Source: Euphorbia lathyris (lineage: Eukaryota > Streptophyta > Magnoliopsida > Malpighiales > Euphorbiaceae). Taken from it: DNA of 64,000 nt. The notes beneath the pieces are model-generated. The model was given only the letters and a program-made list of their open reading frames with translations. It did no database searches and was not told the DNA's origin. The stretch is taken from the NCBI RefSeq assembly GCF_963576675.1, contig NC_088916.1, positions 22,171,501 through 22,235,500 on the forward strand, in the 5' to 3' direction. Shown here piece by piece: positions 20,386 through 32,072 of the stretch (positions are counted from its first letter, which is position 1; each line of letters opens with the position of its first letter). A program made the translations under genes and the position numbers.

Positions 20386-23265
20386 CTATTTCTTTTTCTT
20401 TTGCTTGGACTGACTATGCTCATGCTGTGTTCTAGCTTGTTCTTTCTCCCCCGTTTTGTCAGCATCGGGAGGAGGAATCCTAAAGGCGTCGGTTAAGACG
20501 GCTCTGGTCAGTTCCGTGGACAGCGCCTTAAGTCTATCGGCGCTTTCATTGACACCGTCAAAAATAGCAACTCCATCATCTGAGACCTCGGCGGGTATAT
20601 TAAGTTCAGCAGCGCTGATCATGCTTACTATGAAAGCTTGAGATTTACCTATCCAAGTAAGTGCTTCGGACAGACTAGCAACGACTTGATGAAATGTCTT
20701 CAGTAAGGATGTGTCGTAGTATTGACGCTGAATATTGCTGTGACGTACATGGTTGAAGGTTTGTCTGGTGACAGACAGTATCTCATTTTGTTTCATGGCG
20801 TCAGTGTCCATCTCTTGTTTGTTCAAGTTCAACAATCGAACAGCCTCTCTATTTTGCTCCACTGAGCATTGAGAATAGGAGACCATTTTCTCGTTAGTCT
20901 TGATTTGCTCGGTGTGAAGCTGAGCAAAGAGCATTTTAACTTCATCCGAAGTAGCATATCGCGTGTTCGCAGCTGACAAGGTCTGAACTTGACCTTGAAG
21001 AGTGTTGAGGTGTTGAACAATTGTCAGCTGGAGCTCAGCCAGCTTTGTGATAGAATCCTGCTTAGGTTGCTGTGCTTGAATGGAGACTATGACACTCAGA
21101 AAATCCTTGAATCCCTTAACTTCATTGAGAAGCTGAGTTACTTGGGAGAGCTGAGTTGTCTCAACAGTAGAAGACCCAGCAGCATGGGGAGTGGTTTGAT
21201 GAAGGTCTTTGATTAATGTTTGCACCGAGTCGATGATTCTTTTTCCAGACTCGGTGGCATGTAAGTAGCTGAGAGAGCCTTCATGAACTTGCCTAGCTTC
21301 CTCAGTATGACCGGTTGGAAGAGGAGTCAAGGGTATAACATGGTCAGTGACTGGAAGTGTGTTTTCAATCTGCACTTGAGTCTCGGGTAGAACTGATTGA
21401 TCGGCAGAGGTGTTGATTGGAGAAGAAGTAATCCGAATGCTGTCAGTGCTGACTGGAGCAGGAATGTCCTGAGTCAGCACAATGCTTGTAGTAATAGCAT
21501 TGACATGAATTGGATCCACTTGGCTTGTAGAGTTAGCGGAAGCATTCAAGTCAGCGTGTTCCTTTGGTGAAGAAATAGAGGCTTGCTTTTCAAGGGAAGC
21601 CGATGGAGTAGAAGATGGTTGTTTTCTGAAAAATTTTAGCTTGAGTTTAGAAGGGTCTTGGGTCGGCTTCTGGATAACAAAGTCATGGACAGTTGGTTTC
21701 TGAACAGGAGGGACGACGTCAGACTTCTGACTTGCCTTAACTAATCTTCTTCTTCGAGGAGGAGTATCAGCTTGAATAGACTCTCCTGAGGAGGAAGTTT
21801 CTTCTTGATCAGCATTAAGCTGGTCAGCTTGTTCTTGTTCTTGATCAACGTTGGGTTGGTCAGGTTCTTGTTCATTTCCAGCAGCCAACTCAGTATTGGT
21901 TGGCTCAGCTCCAACCTCACTAGTTGTCTCCTCAGCGTCATCCTGACCGCTTGCTTCTTCTTGTTCTTCATCTTCTTCACTATCGCCATCTAACTCTTCC
22001 TCAACTTGTGCAATGAACTGATCATCCAGATGCACATCATCTTCTTGATGCTCAGCTTCAGTTCCTAGACACTGTGTGTAGTGAGAATCACCAGGAACAA
22101 CGACGTCAGTAGGGATAGCATCAATAGGAGTCAGTGTAGAAGACTTCTGCTTCTTTTGAGGTTGCTCATCAGCATCTGTTCTTTCCTCAATTTCAGGCTC
22201 ATCTTGCCTTCTCCTTTTCTCAGCTGACTTAGGTCTCTCCTGACCTGGTTCAGCAGCTGACTTAGGCTTCTTGGCCTGAGGCTCAGCCTTCTTTGAAGGA
22301 GTCCCAACAGCTTTCCTCTTGCGGGCAGCTGGAGCCTTTGTCCTTTTGCTTTGCTTTGGAGCTCTTTCCTCAGCTTGTTGTTCAGCAGCAGCTTTTCCTT
22401 TCTTTAGTGGCTGATTGAACTTCAAAGCCCTCAGCGAAGCAGCGGTTATCTCAGATCCTCTAGCCTTAGTTTCCTCAGATAGATCAATTTGATGATCTAA
22501 GAGGATTCTGGTGATGAGCGATCCCAGCCTGAGAGTTCCAGTGCTCCTTAGGAACACAACAATCAAGAATACTGGCATGTTGATCGGCTTGTATGTCAGC
22601 ATATGCCATATGAAGCATTGCTCAAAATTCATTGCTGAGGTGGTGCAGTTGATCTTGGGATAAATGAAGTAGGTCAGCAAATAGTGAGCCATCTTTTGGT
22701 GCTGACCCATTGAGGTACTTGAGACTTCTCCAGAGTGGCCAGAGGGTTTACAGAAGGTGGTATCGTACCCAGTTCCTTCATGATCTCCAGACCGCCTCAG
22801 TTTTGTTCCCTCATTCTTTAACTTCAGCAAGTTAGCAAGATAGGTAGGGTTTATGAAAATGGTCTTTTCCTTTACCACAGTTACCAGATAGTCCTGGTTA
22901 TCATCAGCAACTCGGAGATTGTGGTAGAACTCCCTTACTAGGTCAGGATAGGTGTGATCTCTAATGGAGAACAGTTCTGTCCAGCCATTCTTCGATATCC
23001 ATTCGCAGAAGGGTTGCTCGGATGTCACGAAGGCCTCAGAAACCCATCGTGAGAAGTCTACTTTCCATTCGCTAATGTCTTCAAATACCTTGGTATAGGT
23101 TCTGGCCTTGGTCGGCTTTCCCTTAGAGGAGGTAGCTTGGCCAGCTTTGCCTTTGCTCGGCGTAGTGACCTTGGTGGTTTCAGGCAAAGTAGTTTGCCTG
23201 GAGGGTTCATCGGAGCTGGTCTTAGGGTGACCGGTACCAGAGATGTTAACGGAAACTTTAGTCAT
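20386..23265 (-). CDS. SIRE env-like protein (open, 959 aa)
   Basis: An uninterrupted frame downstream of RNaseH, where SIRE elements carry their envelope-like gene. Residues about 60-290 form the conserved domain that databases call putative plant transposon protein (DFSRWVSEAF, FCEWISKNGW, NFEQCFIWHMLTYKPINMP, GTLRLGSLITRIL). Residues 290-530 are very charged (KAEPQAKKPKSAAEPGQERP; long Glu/Asp runs), 530-690 are Ser/Thr/Pro-rich, and 690-900 look helical with coiled-coil character. It ends in a Lys run. No clear signal peptide or strong transmembrane segment is visible, so an envelope role is a family assumption. The SIRE 2 copy (60809-63780) is the decayed counterpart. Confidence 0.85.
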   Translation of the reverse strand: MTKVSVNISGTGHPKTSSDEPSRQTTLPETTKVTTPSKGKAGQATSSKGKPTKARTYTKVFEDISEWKVDFSRWVSEAFVTSEQPFCEWISKNGWTELFSIRDHTYPDLVREFYHNLRVADDNQDYLVTVVKEKTIFINPTYLANLLKLKNEGTKLRRSGDHEGTGYDTTFCKPSGHSGEVSSTSMGQHQKMAHYLLTYFIYPKINCTTSAMNFEQCFIWHMLTYKPINMPVFLIVVFLRSTGTLRLGSLITRILLDHQIDLSEETKARGSEITAASLRALKFNQPLKKGKAAAEQQAEERAPKQSKRTKAPAARKRKAVGTPSKKAEPQAKKPKSAAEPGQERPKSAEKRRRQDEPEIEERTDADEQPQKKQKSSTLTPIDAIPTDVVVPGDSHYTQCLGTEAEHQEDDVHLDDQFIAQVEEELDGDSEEDEEQEEASGQDDAEETTSEVGAEPTNTELAAGNEQEPDQPNVDQEQEQADQLNADQEETSSSGESIQADTPPRRRRLVKASQKSDVVPPVQKPTVHDFVIQKPTQDPSKLKLKFFRKQPSSTPSASLEKQASISSPKEHADLNASANSTSQVDPIHVNAITTSIVLTQDIPAPVSTDSIRITSSPINTSADQSVLPETQVQIENTLPVTDHVIPLTPLPTGHTEEARQVHEGSLSYLHATESGKRIIDSVQTLIKDLHQTTPHAAGSSTVETTQLSQVTQLLNEVKGFKDFLSVIVSIQAQQPKQDSITKLAELQLTIVQHLNTLQGQVQTLSAANTRYATSDEVKMLFAQLHTEQIKTNEKMVSYSQCSVEQNREAVRLLNLNKQEMDTDAMKQNEILSVTRQTFNHVRHSNIQRQYYDTSLLKTFHQVVASLSEALTWIGKSQAFIVSMISAAELNIPAEVSDDGVAIFDGVNESADRLKALSTELTRAVLTDAFRIPPPDADKTGEKEQARTQHEHSQSKQKKKK

Positions 23266-23661
23266 AGTTTCAGAACAAGATTGGGAAGCTTTGAGAGTTT
23301 CTAGAGAGAGAATGCTTTGCCAAAGAATTCGGTAAGTGTAAAGAAAATAAAAAATGGGGATTTACCCATTATTTATAGCGGTGAAGAGTGGATCTTATCG
23401 AATCCATGTGTCAGTTTTGCCTTGGGATTGTCAACCGACAAAGATCCTGGCTTTTATGACACATTCGGCGCATACGTCATCCTAGGTGGCTATTCGCGTG
23501 CTTTTGCATTTAATGCAACGGATCTAACACTCAGCGTTTAGAATACTAAGCATTTTAGATTACTACTCGGTGTGCATATTTACTCAGTATTGATATGTAT
23601 TTTGCGTTAAGTACTCAGCATAACAATCACTCAGCATGCATTTGCATTTTAGAACAGGAAT
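23266..23661. other. Spacer between SIRE 1 pol and env-like genes
   Basis: Non-coding, about 400 bases. It could hold the splice acceptor or promoter for the env-like gene, but I cannot identify either. Confidence 0.5.
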
Positions 23662-26600
23662 TTACTGAAGAGGATTAAACATACCAATGGCTTCTCTCAG
23701 TATGCTGAACTGTTCACGAGCCAGTGGCTTTGTGAAGATATCTGCAAGCTGCTCATCCGTTGGGACATAGGTCAGCTTTATCTCACCCTTGAGTACATGG
23801 TCTCTAATGAAGTGATGTCTTATGCTGACATGCTTCATCCTGCTGTGTTGAATTGGGTTCTTTGATAGATCAATTGCACTTTTGTTGTCGCATTTGACCT
23901 CAATTGTCTTTGTTTGAACACCATAGTCTTCAAGCTGTTGTTTAATCCATAGGACTTGAGCAACACAGTGACCAACAGCAATGTACTCAGCTTCAGTGGT
24001 AGACAAGGCTACTGATGCCTGCTTCTTGCTGAACCAGGATACAAGACAGCTTCCTAAGAAATGACATCCTCCAGAGGTGCTTTTCCGTTCTAGCTTGTCT
24101 CGACCATAGTCAGCGTCAGTGTATCCAACGAGTGTAAAGCCATAAGTGTTGGGATACCATAAACCTGCGTTCACTGAGCTTTGCAAATATCTAAGGATTC
24201 TTTTTACAGCTATGTAATGAGATTCCTTAGGGTTAGATTGATATCTAGCACAGTAGCATACTGAGAACTGAATGTCCGGTCTACTTGCTGTTAAGTAAAG
24301 TAGAGAGCCTATCATACCTCGATACAATTTGCTGTCTACCGACTTACCATTCTCGTCAGCGCAGAGGACAGTGTCAGTGCCTATAGGAGTGGATATTGGC
24401 TTGCAATTTTCAAGATCATATTTCTTCAATATCTCCTTGGCATATTTAGCTTGACTGATGAAGATGCCATTCTTTCCTTGTTTGATTTGAAGTCCAAGGA
24501 AGAAGTTGAGTTCTCCCATCATAGACATTTCAAACTCAGTCTGCATTTGCTTGCTAAATTCCTTGCACATTGACTCATTAGTAGCACCGAAAATAATATC
24601 ATCAACGTATATTTGAGCCAGCAGGGTATCTTTACCCTTTCTCTTAATGAATAAGGTTGTATCAGCTTTGCCCCTGACATAGTTTCTAGTCAGCAGGAAA
24701 CTGGTCAGCCTCTCATACCAAGCACGTGGTGCTTGCTTGAGGCCGTACAGAGCCTTTTTGAGTTTATAAACATGGTTTGGGAATTTAGGGTCCTCAAACC
24801 CTGGAGGTTGATTAACATAAACTTCCCCGTTTATAACTCCATTAAGGAATGCACTCTTAACATCCATTTGAAATAGTTTAAAGTTCATGTAAGATGCATA
24901 TGCACATAAAATCCTAATAGCCTCTAGCCTTGCCACTGGGGCAAAGGTCTCACCGTAGTCAATACCTTCTTGCTGACTGTAGCCCTGAGCTATAAGTCTT
25001 GCTTTGTTTCTGACCATGTTTCCTTGCTCATCCAGCTTGTTGCGAAAGATCCATCTTGTTCCAATGGTCTTCTGACTCCTTGGATGTGGCACTAGCTCCC
25101 ATACATCGTTTCTTCTGAATTGGTCAAGTTCCTCTTGCATTGCGCTCATCTAGAATTCATCTTCCTCAGCATCAGCGAAGTTCTTAGGTTCCTGAACTGA
25201 GACGAAGGCTACATTGCTGAGGTACCTCCTGAGTTGGTTTCTTGTCATCAGGGTATTCTCAGCGGCATCAAGGATTGCACTCTCTGAGTGCCCTCTTGGA
25301 ATCCTTATCTCTTTGGGTAGATTGATGTCTTGTGCTGTCTGTGTTTCAACAATCTCTGCAGGTGAAGACTGGTCAGTGAAAACAATATTTGGTTCACTTT
25401 TACCTTTGGTCAGCCCTTGAGGGAATGACTCAGCGGCTGTATCTTGATCAGCGGGTGTTGAGTGTGGATCATCCTCGGTCAGCGGCAGATATCTTCCTGC
25501 AGGGTTAGTTTCATCGAACTCAACATGTACTGACTCTTCTAAAACTTGAGTTCGTTTATTGAAAACTTTGTATGCTTTGCTGTTTGTTGAGTAGCCTAAA
25601 AAGATAGCTTCATCAGCTTTTGAGTCAAATTTAGCTAGGCTATCTTTAGTGTTTAAAATAAAACATTTACAGCCAAAGGCACGAAAGTATCCAATGTTGG
25701 GCTTTCGTCCTTTCCAAAGTTCGTAGGGGGTTTTCTTTAGTATAGGTCTAACAAGAGCCCTATTAAGAATATAGCACGCTGTGTTAACAGCCTCTCCCCA
25801 AAAATACTTTGGAAGCCTATGCTCACTCAGCATTGTCCTGGCTATTTCAACCAAGGTTCTGTTCTTCCTTTCAACAACCCCATTTTGTTGAGGCGTTCTA
25901 GGAGCGGAAAAATTATGGTCAATGCCGCTGGCTTCACAGAATTCAACAAACTGTTGGTTTTTGAATTCTCAACCATTATCACTTCGGATGTGAGCCAATT
26001 TTAGGTCTTTGTCATTTTCAAGTTTTCTAACCAAATTTGAAAATGTCTCAAAGGTCTCATCCTTGCTACTCAGCAAGATGACCCAAGTGTACCGAGAGAA
26101 GTCATCTACAATGACTAATGAAAATCTTCTTCCACCCAGACTCAGCGGCTGGACTGGACCGAAGAGATCCAAGTGTAGTAATTCTAACGGACGCTTAGTT
26201 GAGACAATGTTTTTGCTATGAAAAGATTGTTTGGTTTGTTTTCCAGCTTGGCAAGCGTGGCATAATTGATCTTTTTCAAATCTAAGTTCAGGCAGTCCCT
26301 CAACCAATTGCTTTCTTGCTAATTTGGCCAGGAGGTCCATGCTTACATGACCAAGTCTCCTGTGCCATAGCCAGGAATTTTCTTCCTTTGAAACTAAGCA
26401 TACAGTTTTTGAAAACTTTTTCTCTAAGTCTAGCATAAAGACATTGTCAATCCGAGGGGTAGTTAAAATTAACTCATTTTTTTTTCCCTCGTATATTTTA
26501 CATCCAGTAGCATCAAATATAACTTTTCTCCCATTGTCACATAGCTGAGCTACGCTGACTAAGTTATATTTGAGTCCGCTGACTAGGGAGACTGACTCAA

Positions 26601-26790
26601 TAGTAGGATTACCTCTGATAGTTCCTGATCCTACTATCTTACCCTTTTTGTTGTCTCCAAAACTTACGCTTCCTCCTCGTTTACGCTCAAACGTGATGAA
26701 CTGAGTTTCATCACCAGTCATGTGCCTCGAGCATGCGCTGTCAATATACCACATCTTTGACTTCTCAGCACTCCTCAGGTTTACCTGCAT
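23662..26790 (-). pseudogene. pol: SIRE 1 pol (protease, integrase, RT, RNaseH) with two in-frame stops
   Basis: Protease motif MWYIDSACSRHMTGD (DSA where DSG is usual); integrase zinc finger HRRLGHVS ... CHACQAGK; core aspartates in LHLDLFGP and RSDNG; integrase C-terminus (FWGEAVNTACYILNR, FRAFGCKCF). RT has MDVKSAFLNG, LYGLKQAPRAWYERL and the catalytic YVDDI; RNaseH has STSGGCHFLG and STTEAEYIA. An in-frame TGA (25969-25971) lies directly after RSDNG, inside the integrase core, and an in-frame TAG (25150-25152) separates integrase from RT. Otherwise one frame is kept to the TAA at 23662. It cannot give a full polyprotein without readthrough. Confidence 0.92.
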
Positions 26791-26795
26791 TGTAA

Positions 26796-28538
26796 CTAGT
26801 TACTTTTAGGTACCCAATTCTTTTTGGGTCCTTGCTTGTTAGGTTCAACAGGTAAAGCATCATATTTTATTTTATGGCGGCATACTTGGACAGTATGGCC
26901 ATTCTTTCCACAGAAGTCACAGCTGACCTTCCGTTTAGGATTTTTCACTGACTGGTCAGCACCCCAGTGCTGAGCGTGCCAGCACACCTTTGTGGTGTGT
27001 CCTTTCTTCCCACAGAAGTCACACTGGACATTCCGCTGGGGATTCCATCTCTGCTGACCAGTACTTCGGTACTGAGCATTCAGAGGAATATTCCTTTTGT
27101 TTTGAACCTTTAGTTGGTTCTGGATATTTGTGACGTCCTTTCTCAGTTTCTTTGAATCTGATTGGACTTCAGAGACAGACTTATGTATGATCTCCATGTT
27201 ATCATGCAAAGTTGAGTTGTCCTGAAGAAGGAATCTGAGGTCACTTAGCTTGACCTCTTCAACCTCGTCACAGCGCATGTTGAGTGCTCTAATTTTCTTA
27301 TTACACTTTTTGACAAGTGTATAGAGGTCACTCAGGGCATTACCCATTTCGTTTCTGAGCTGGGAAAGTGATATTACCTCATTTGATTGCTCCTCATCGT
27401 CAGATGCAATGGAGGGGTCAGCATGCTCAGAGACGCACGGCTCAGCAAGTTCGTCAGCCATGAAGCATATCTTTGCTGACTCGGTAGCCTCAGCTTCTGT
27501 TGATGAAGACTCATCACTGTCGCTCCATGTTGCCACCATTGCCTTTTTGCCGTTCTTCTTATCTTTCCTCAGCGTGGGGCAGCTTGACTTGATATGGCCA
27601 GTTTGATGACATTCAAAGCATGTAATAGGCTTTGAGTTGTCCTTCTTGTATTTGCTGTCACTGGACTCAGCTTTATACTTATCAAACTTTCTGTAAGGCT
27701 TCTTAGAATATTTGTCATTCTTCCTGAATAGCTTTTTCATCTTCCTTGTGAACATAGCCATCTCTTCATCATCTGTTGAGCTCCCATCAGTGGAGTCAGC
27801 TTTCATGACAAGAGACTTCTGCTTCTTGTCTTCAGACTTTTCCTTCACCTCGAAGTTTTTCATTGATATCTCATGGGTCAGCAGCGAGCCGATGAGTTCG
27901 TCATATTTGTAGGTGGTTAAGTCCTGAGCTTCCTCAACAGCGGTCTTCTTTGCTTGCCAGTCTTTAGGAAGACTCCTGAGTATCTTTTTGACTTGTTCTT
28001 CCTCAGTGAAGATCTTCCCAAGTCTCTTGAGCTTATTGATGATGTTGGTAAACCTTGCATTCATGTCAGATATTCCCTCATCATTGTTCATTTCGAACAG
28101 CTCGTACAGTCTCATCTGCTGGTTCACCTTAGACTCCTTTACTTTATTGGTTCCTTCGTAGGTGACCTCCAGCTTCTTCCAGATCTCTTGCGCCGACTCA
28201 CAACCTGAGATTTTATTATATTCTACAGCATCGAGCGCACAGTGAAGCATATTTATAGCCGAAGCATGATTTTGTAGCTTCTTGAGATCATCCTCTGTCC
28301 ATTTAGCCTCAGCTTTAACAACTGTTAGGCCAGCCACAACTTCGACAGGTACAAATGGACCTTGGACTATGGATAGCCAGGCACTCATATTTGTAGCCTA
28401 AATGAAATTTTTCATCCTATTCTTCCAGAAGGTATAGTTAGACCCGAAGAATAGGGGAGGCCGAGTAATGGACAGCCCCTCAGGTAAGATCTGAGTTGTT
28501 TGGTTTCCTGGGAGAAATCGAGTACTGTTTTCGCCCAT
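26796..28538 (-). pseudogene. gag: SIRE 1 gag with early nonsense codon
   Basis: Forms the capsid/nucleocapsid. The likely true start is the ATG at 28536-28538 (MGENSTRFLPG), followed in frame by the conserved FFGSNYTFWKNRMKNF; a TAG at 28398-28400 (codon 47) then interrupts, so the long open part starts at the internal ATG at 28388. The UBN2/gag core runs through CESAQEIWKKLEVTYEG and RLYELFEM. Three CX2CX4HX4C zinc knuckles follow: CFECHQTGHIKSSC, CDFCGKKGHTTKVC and CDFCGKNGHTVQVC. It ends five bases before the pol frame, in a different frame. Confidence 0.9.
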
Positions 28539-28586
28539 AGTGGGGATCAGCTCAAGGTGGTTAAACCTTTTACAGTGAGCTTTTAA

Positions 28587-28598
28587 GCTCTGATACCA
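28587..28598 (-). promoter_or_regulatory. SIRE 1 primer binding site (tRNA-iMet)
   Basis: In element sense TGGTATCAGAGC, two bases inside the 5' LTR; complementary to the 3' end of initiator methionine tRNA, the usual Copia primer. Confidence 0.95.
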
Positions 28599-28600
28599 CT

Positions 28601-29939
28601 TGTTGGTCCCTTATAACGTTACAAGTATAGTTCCAATGGGGGGTTAGGAACTATTTAAAAATTTTAAGTTAGGGCAGACTTCTTTTTCGTGAGAAAAAGG
28701 TTTTAACAGCAGCACTGAGTGAATAGCAAGATACTGGCTTAGTCAACTAGTGACTAGGTCAGTTTCTTTACTTGAGTTAGGAGATAGCACTTAGAGTCTA
28801 TTCCTGAGCTCAGATATTCAATGCGCACAACTCAGCTTGACCTCTTTACTTGGTCAGTTTTTGTTTAAGCAAGCAATAAATATATAAAGGAGTTTAAGGT
28901 TAGAAATATGTTACTCAGCAGATTTATCCAGGTTCGGCCTCCAAGCCTACGTCCTGTCCCCGGAACACGTTCCGAGATTTCGAATTCTCTACTGAGCTCT
29001 TTAACGGTAGAGCATCAAACCTTTTACAATCTTAGCAACTGAGTATAACAAGAGTACCTTCCTCTATACCTCTACTCAATCCTAATCTCTCGCTGAGTAC
29101 TATAACCGAGTACTCAGCCTCTCCTTTCTAATCTCTAGAAATGATAAGTGTTTGTCCTAAACAACGATTGCTAAGACACCTTAGATGATTGAATAATCAC
29201 TCTAGACTTTTACACAAAAGATATGAAATTTAGTGTAAGATTGCTTTGCTTTTTCTTGCAGAACTTTGCGTAGAGATTTGGTCAGCGTAATGGCTTGATT
29301 AAGTTCTGTGTAGAATGAAGCAACTGAAGGGCTCTATTTATAGAGACGTCTGAGGCATCGGTCATTTTGAATTTCGAAATAACCGTTGGAGGGAAACGGC
29401 TTCCTGTCGTTGTCATCATGTCTTGCTCAGAGCTCTCGGCCAATCAGATTTGAGTATCTTCTGTTCTCGGTCAGCTTTTGGTCAGCTCGGCAGAATGTCT
29501 TTTCATTTATGGTAAGGTCAACTAGACAGCATTCTGTGTCGTCTGAACTTTACCCAAAGTGGAAACACTTTGTCTGGAAGTTGTTCTTAGCCAGCTGCTA
29601 TCTTGTACTCTTTGTCGAATCAACTCAGCAGCTTCGTCCCGAAGTTGTTCCACGAAGGTCTTCTAGATCCTTCTTCCGCTGAGTTGCGTTTTGTACATAA
29701 CGACAGCGTTTTGACATACGCGGGCCGAGTTGCCTTAAACTGTTTGACTTGGGCTTTGACTTCCGTATTGGGCTTTGGGCCTTTTAATCTTTGTGTCTTA
29801 TAAACAATTTAACTCAACATTGAACAAACACATTAGTAGAATAAATCAAAGCATTTAAACTTAGTGTGTTTAGAATATGTTTTTAATTATACTTAAACAA
29901 TTTTGTCAAATCAAAATTATGTGGAAAGGTGTTTCAACA
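28601..29939 (-). repeat. SIRE 1 5' LTR
   Basis: Begins TGTTGGTCCC (plus strand) and ends TTTCAACA, followed by TSD TCATC. It differs from the 3' LTR by about a dozen substitutions and one 1-base indel (for example GCGGCGCTGAG versus GCAGCACTGAG). Confidence 0.95.
29335..29342 (-). promoter_or_regulatory. SIRE 1 LTR TATA box
   Basis: TATAAATA in element sense, inside the symmetrical CTCTATAAATAGAG context, and conserved in both LTRs. The transcript would run leftward through the primer site and gag. Confidence 0.6.
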
Positions 29940-30461
29940 TCATCTTCCTTAGAGAGCTTCGCCTCTCTCAAAGAAGCCAAAATTCTAGTTCAAAATGATT
30001 ATCCAAAGTCAAAAGGTACGTTTTTCCTTCCCTCCACTACATCTATATAAAGGAAGAAAAACGAGCCGTACCACAAAATATTATAAAAAGATTGTTTTTT
30101 CTACCGCTACGTTACTAGGAAATGATTAATTGTATTTTGACCCTTGAACACTCAAGGGGTGATCCATCTTGTCATCTTGTTGCTTTTCTGCCTTTCCTAC
30201 GTCTACTGTTACTGCCACCGCTCCTGCCACTTGTCCAGTCGCTATCCGTCATCAGGTACGCAGCGGAGATCCGCTGGATCAAAGGTTGCTCTACTCCTCA
30301 AGGTTTGTTGCAAAACAGGCTGTGTAGTAGCCCTTTTGGCTTAATCAATACAAATCTGCATAAAACACTTATAAGTCATTTTATTTAGGAATATTTTGCC
30401 TAAAATACTCACAAATTTTTATTAACACGCTGTTTAATTGCAGTCATATTCATGCCTAACA
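29940..30461 (-). mobile_element. Athila 3' LTR, U3 part
   Basis: In element sense the LTR starts TGTTAGGCATGAATATGACT at 30461, next to a G-rich tract. It continues beyond SIRE 1 at 18500-17768. Confidence 0.65.
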
Positions 30462-30475
30462 AATACCCCCAAATA
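30462..30475 (-). promoter_or_regulatory. Athila polypurine tract next to the LTR
   Basis: In element sense ATTTGGGGGTATT, immediately before the LTR start TGTTAGGC. A second similar tract lies at 31919-31936. Confidence 0.6.
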
Positions 30476-32072
30476 GAATCCTTGCTTGTCCTCAAGTAAA
30501 CAGAAAGATAGCAACAACATCACAAGGGAATAGTTTTAGGTATGAATAATGAAGGAATATTTAAAGAACAAATAGGAACAGGAGAAACAGATTTATAGGG
30601 AAATGATTCAAACAGAAAGAATTAAGACAGAAAACTTTTTTGAGCAAATCGTGATTACTAATGAGGTTTTTGCTAGAGTTAAAATTTATATTCCTTTCTT
30701 GTGAAGTTCCTCAAGGCTTCAAATTGAACCTCAATCATCATTTAAACCACCTGCTTTGCTCCAAGTGCCTCACTAAGTTCAGGAGGATTCACTCACTCTC
30801 AAATGGCCTTTGTTGCCATAAGGGAAGGGATCATCACTCCTCAGCTTAGTACAATCATCGTTAGGTTATGACATTGCTTATTGGCCCTATCTCGATGGAT
30901 CAAAAGTTTCCTGAACATAGTCTAAAGGTCTTACACATAGGTTGTAACGTTAAGCTAAGGCTAGGGTATGGAAATGAATGGCTATTTGAGTGTAAGAATT
31001 ATGTCCACATGCCAAGAGATTCAACTTAACTACGTCCTAAACATTTAGTGATCTTGTTTCACTTTATTACTCTGCACAGTTTGTTTTACAACATTGGCCA
31101 AACTATTCTTCAAATACACAAGAGACAACCAATTCAAACATTTCATTTCAGGCTCAAGATATGAACATATGTTCTGAGCATACAACAAGACTTCACTCAA
31201 TCATCATTCCTCAGATGTCACCATTTCAACAATTTTATTTTTATACACTCAGAATTTCTTAAAATTGTATTTTCCTTTAACAAGAGCAGCTTGTTCTGAG
31301 GCATGAGACAAATTCAAGGTATTTTGGGATTTCAATGAAGGGAATTGGTTCCTTTACGTAGTGTTTAAGAAAGAATAGGCTAAGGCTCAAGTTGGATATC
31401 CTAAAAATGTGTGTGCAAAGCACAGGTAGGATTTTTGTGGAGTGAATTTGGGATTTAAATGCCTTTTTCCTCCTATGTTTTTCCACAATTTTACCATTTT
31501 GACTAGGCAACCAAAGCAATACCTACCTAAGGACAATATGCACTAGCGCTCTCATGAAGAATCAATGCATTTTCATGCTAATGTAGGCTCAAGTTCTCAC
31601 ATTTTAGGGTTTTTGCATTGGAGCAGGAGATTCCTTAAGTGAAGATTGAGTTAAAACTTAAAAGTTTTTAGAACTTCACGATTAGGGAGCTCAAATAATA
31701 ACACACAGCTATCACCTCAAATTGCAATCATAAAAGCACAATCAGTTAGGAATTAGATCAGAAAGGGAGATGATTACAAGAAAACAAATACCGGATACAA
31801 TTTGCTTAAAGCGGACGCCGAGATTTATTAGAGGGTATTTTATTAAACATATCATACGACAACAACATCATGTTTCATCTTTTTATCATGTTATGCTCAA
31901 AAATATTGCAGTTATCCGCACCCCACCCCCAAATAAAAATCAACATTGTCCCTAATGTTACACTAAAAACGGGAGAAAAGAACCATAACATGATAGCATG
32001 GGAGTGTAAAAATAAATGCAAAGAAGGGTTATAAGTGTTACCGAATGCTTGGATAGCGACAAGTTTGAAGGT
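30476..32072. other. Athila 3' spacer
   Basis: About 1.6 kb of non-coding DNA between the env-like gene and the LTR, as is usual in Athila. It contains an internal G-rich purine tract (plus strand CACCCCACCCCCAAATAAAA, 31917-31936), which could act as a central polypurine tract. Small frames on both strands show no recognisable motif. Confidence 0.55.

Larger units (their letters stand above)
18501..29939 (-). mobile_element. SIRE/Maximus-lineage Copia retrotransposon 1, complete (11.4 kb)
   Basis: Two LTRs (18501-19838 and 28601-29939) begin TGTTGGTCCC and end TTTCAACA. TSD TCATC is at 18496-18500 and 29940-29944. A tRNA-iMet primer site adjoins the right LTR and a polypurine tract the left, so it reads on the minus strand. 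Gene order gag - PR - IN - RT - RNaseH (Copia order) then an env-like ORF is diagnostic of SIRE. By eye the LTRs differ at about a dozen positions in 1.34 kb, so it is a recent insertion. gag and pol carry nonsense codons; the env-like frame is open. Confidence 0.95.

Noticed and set aside
23317..23541. A 74-codon frame between SIRE pol and env-like
   Set aside because: On the opposite strand to the element and without motifs; non-coding spacer.
25150..25152. Programmed readthrough of the TAG between integrase and RT
   Set aside because: SIRE-type readthrough is usually discussed at the pol/env border, and other frames of this element also carry scattered stops, so mutation is simpler.
28388..28390. 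The internal ATG at 28388 as the true start of SIRE 1 gag
   Set aside because: Conserved gag sequence (NYTFWKNRMKNF) continues upstream in frame beyond a TAG to an ATG at 28538.
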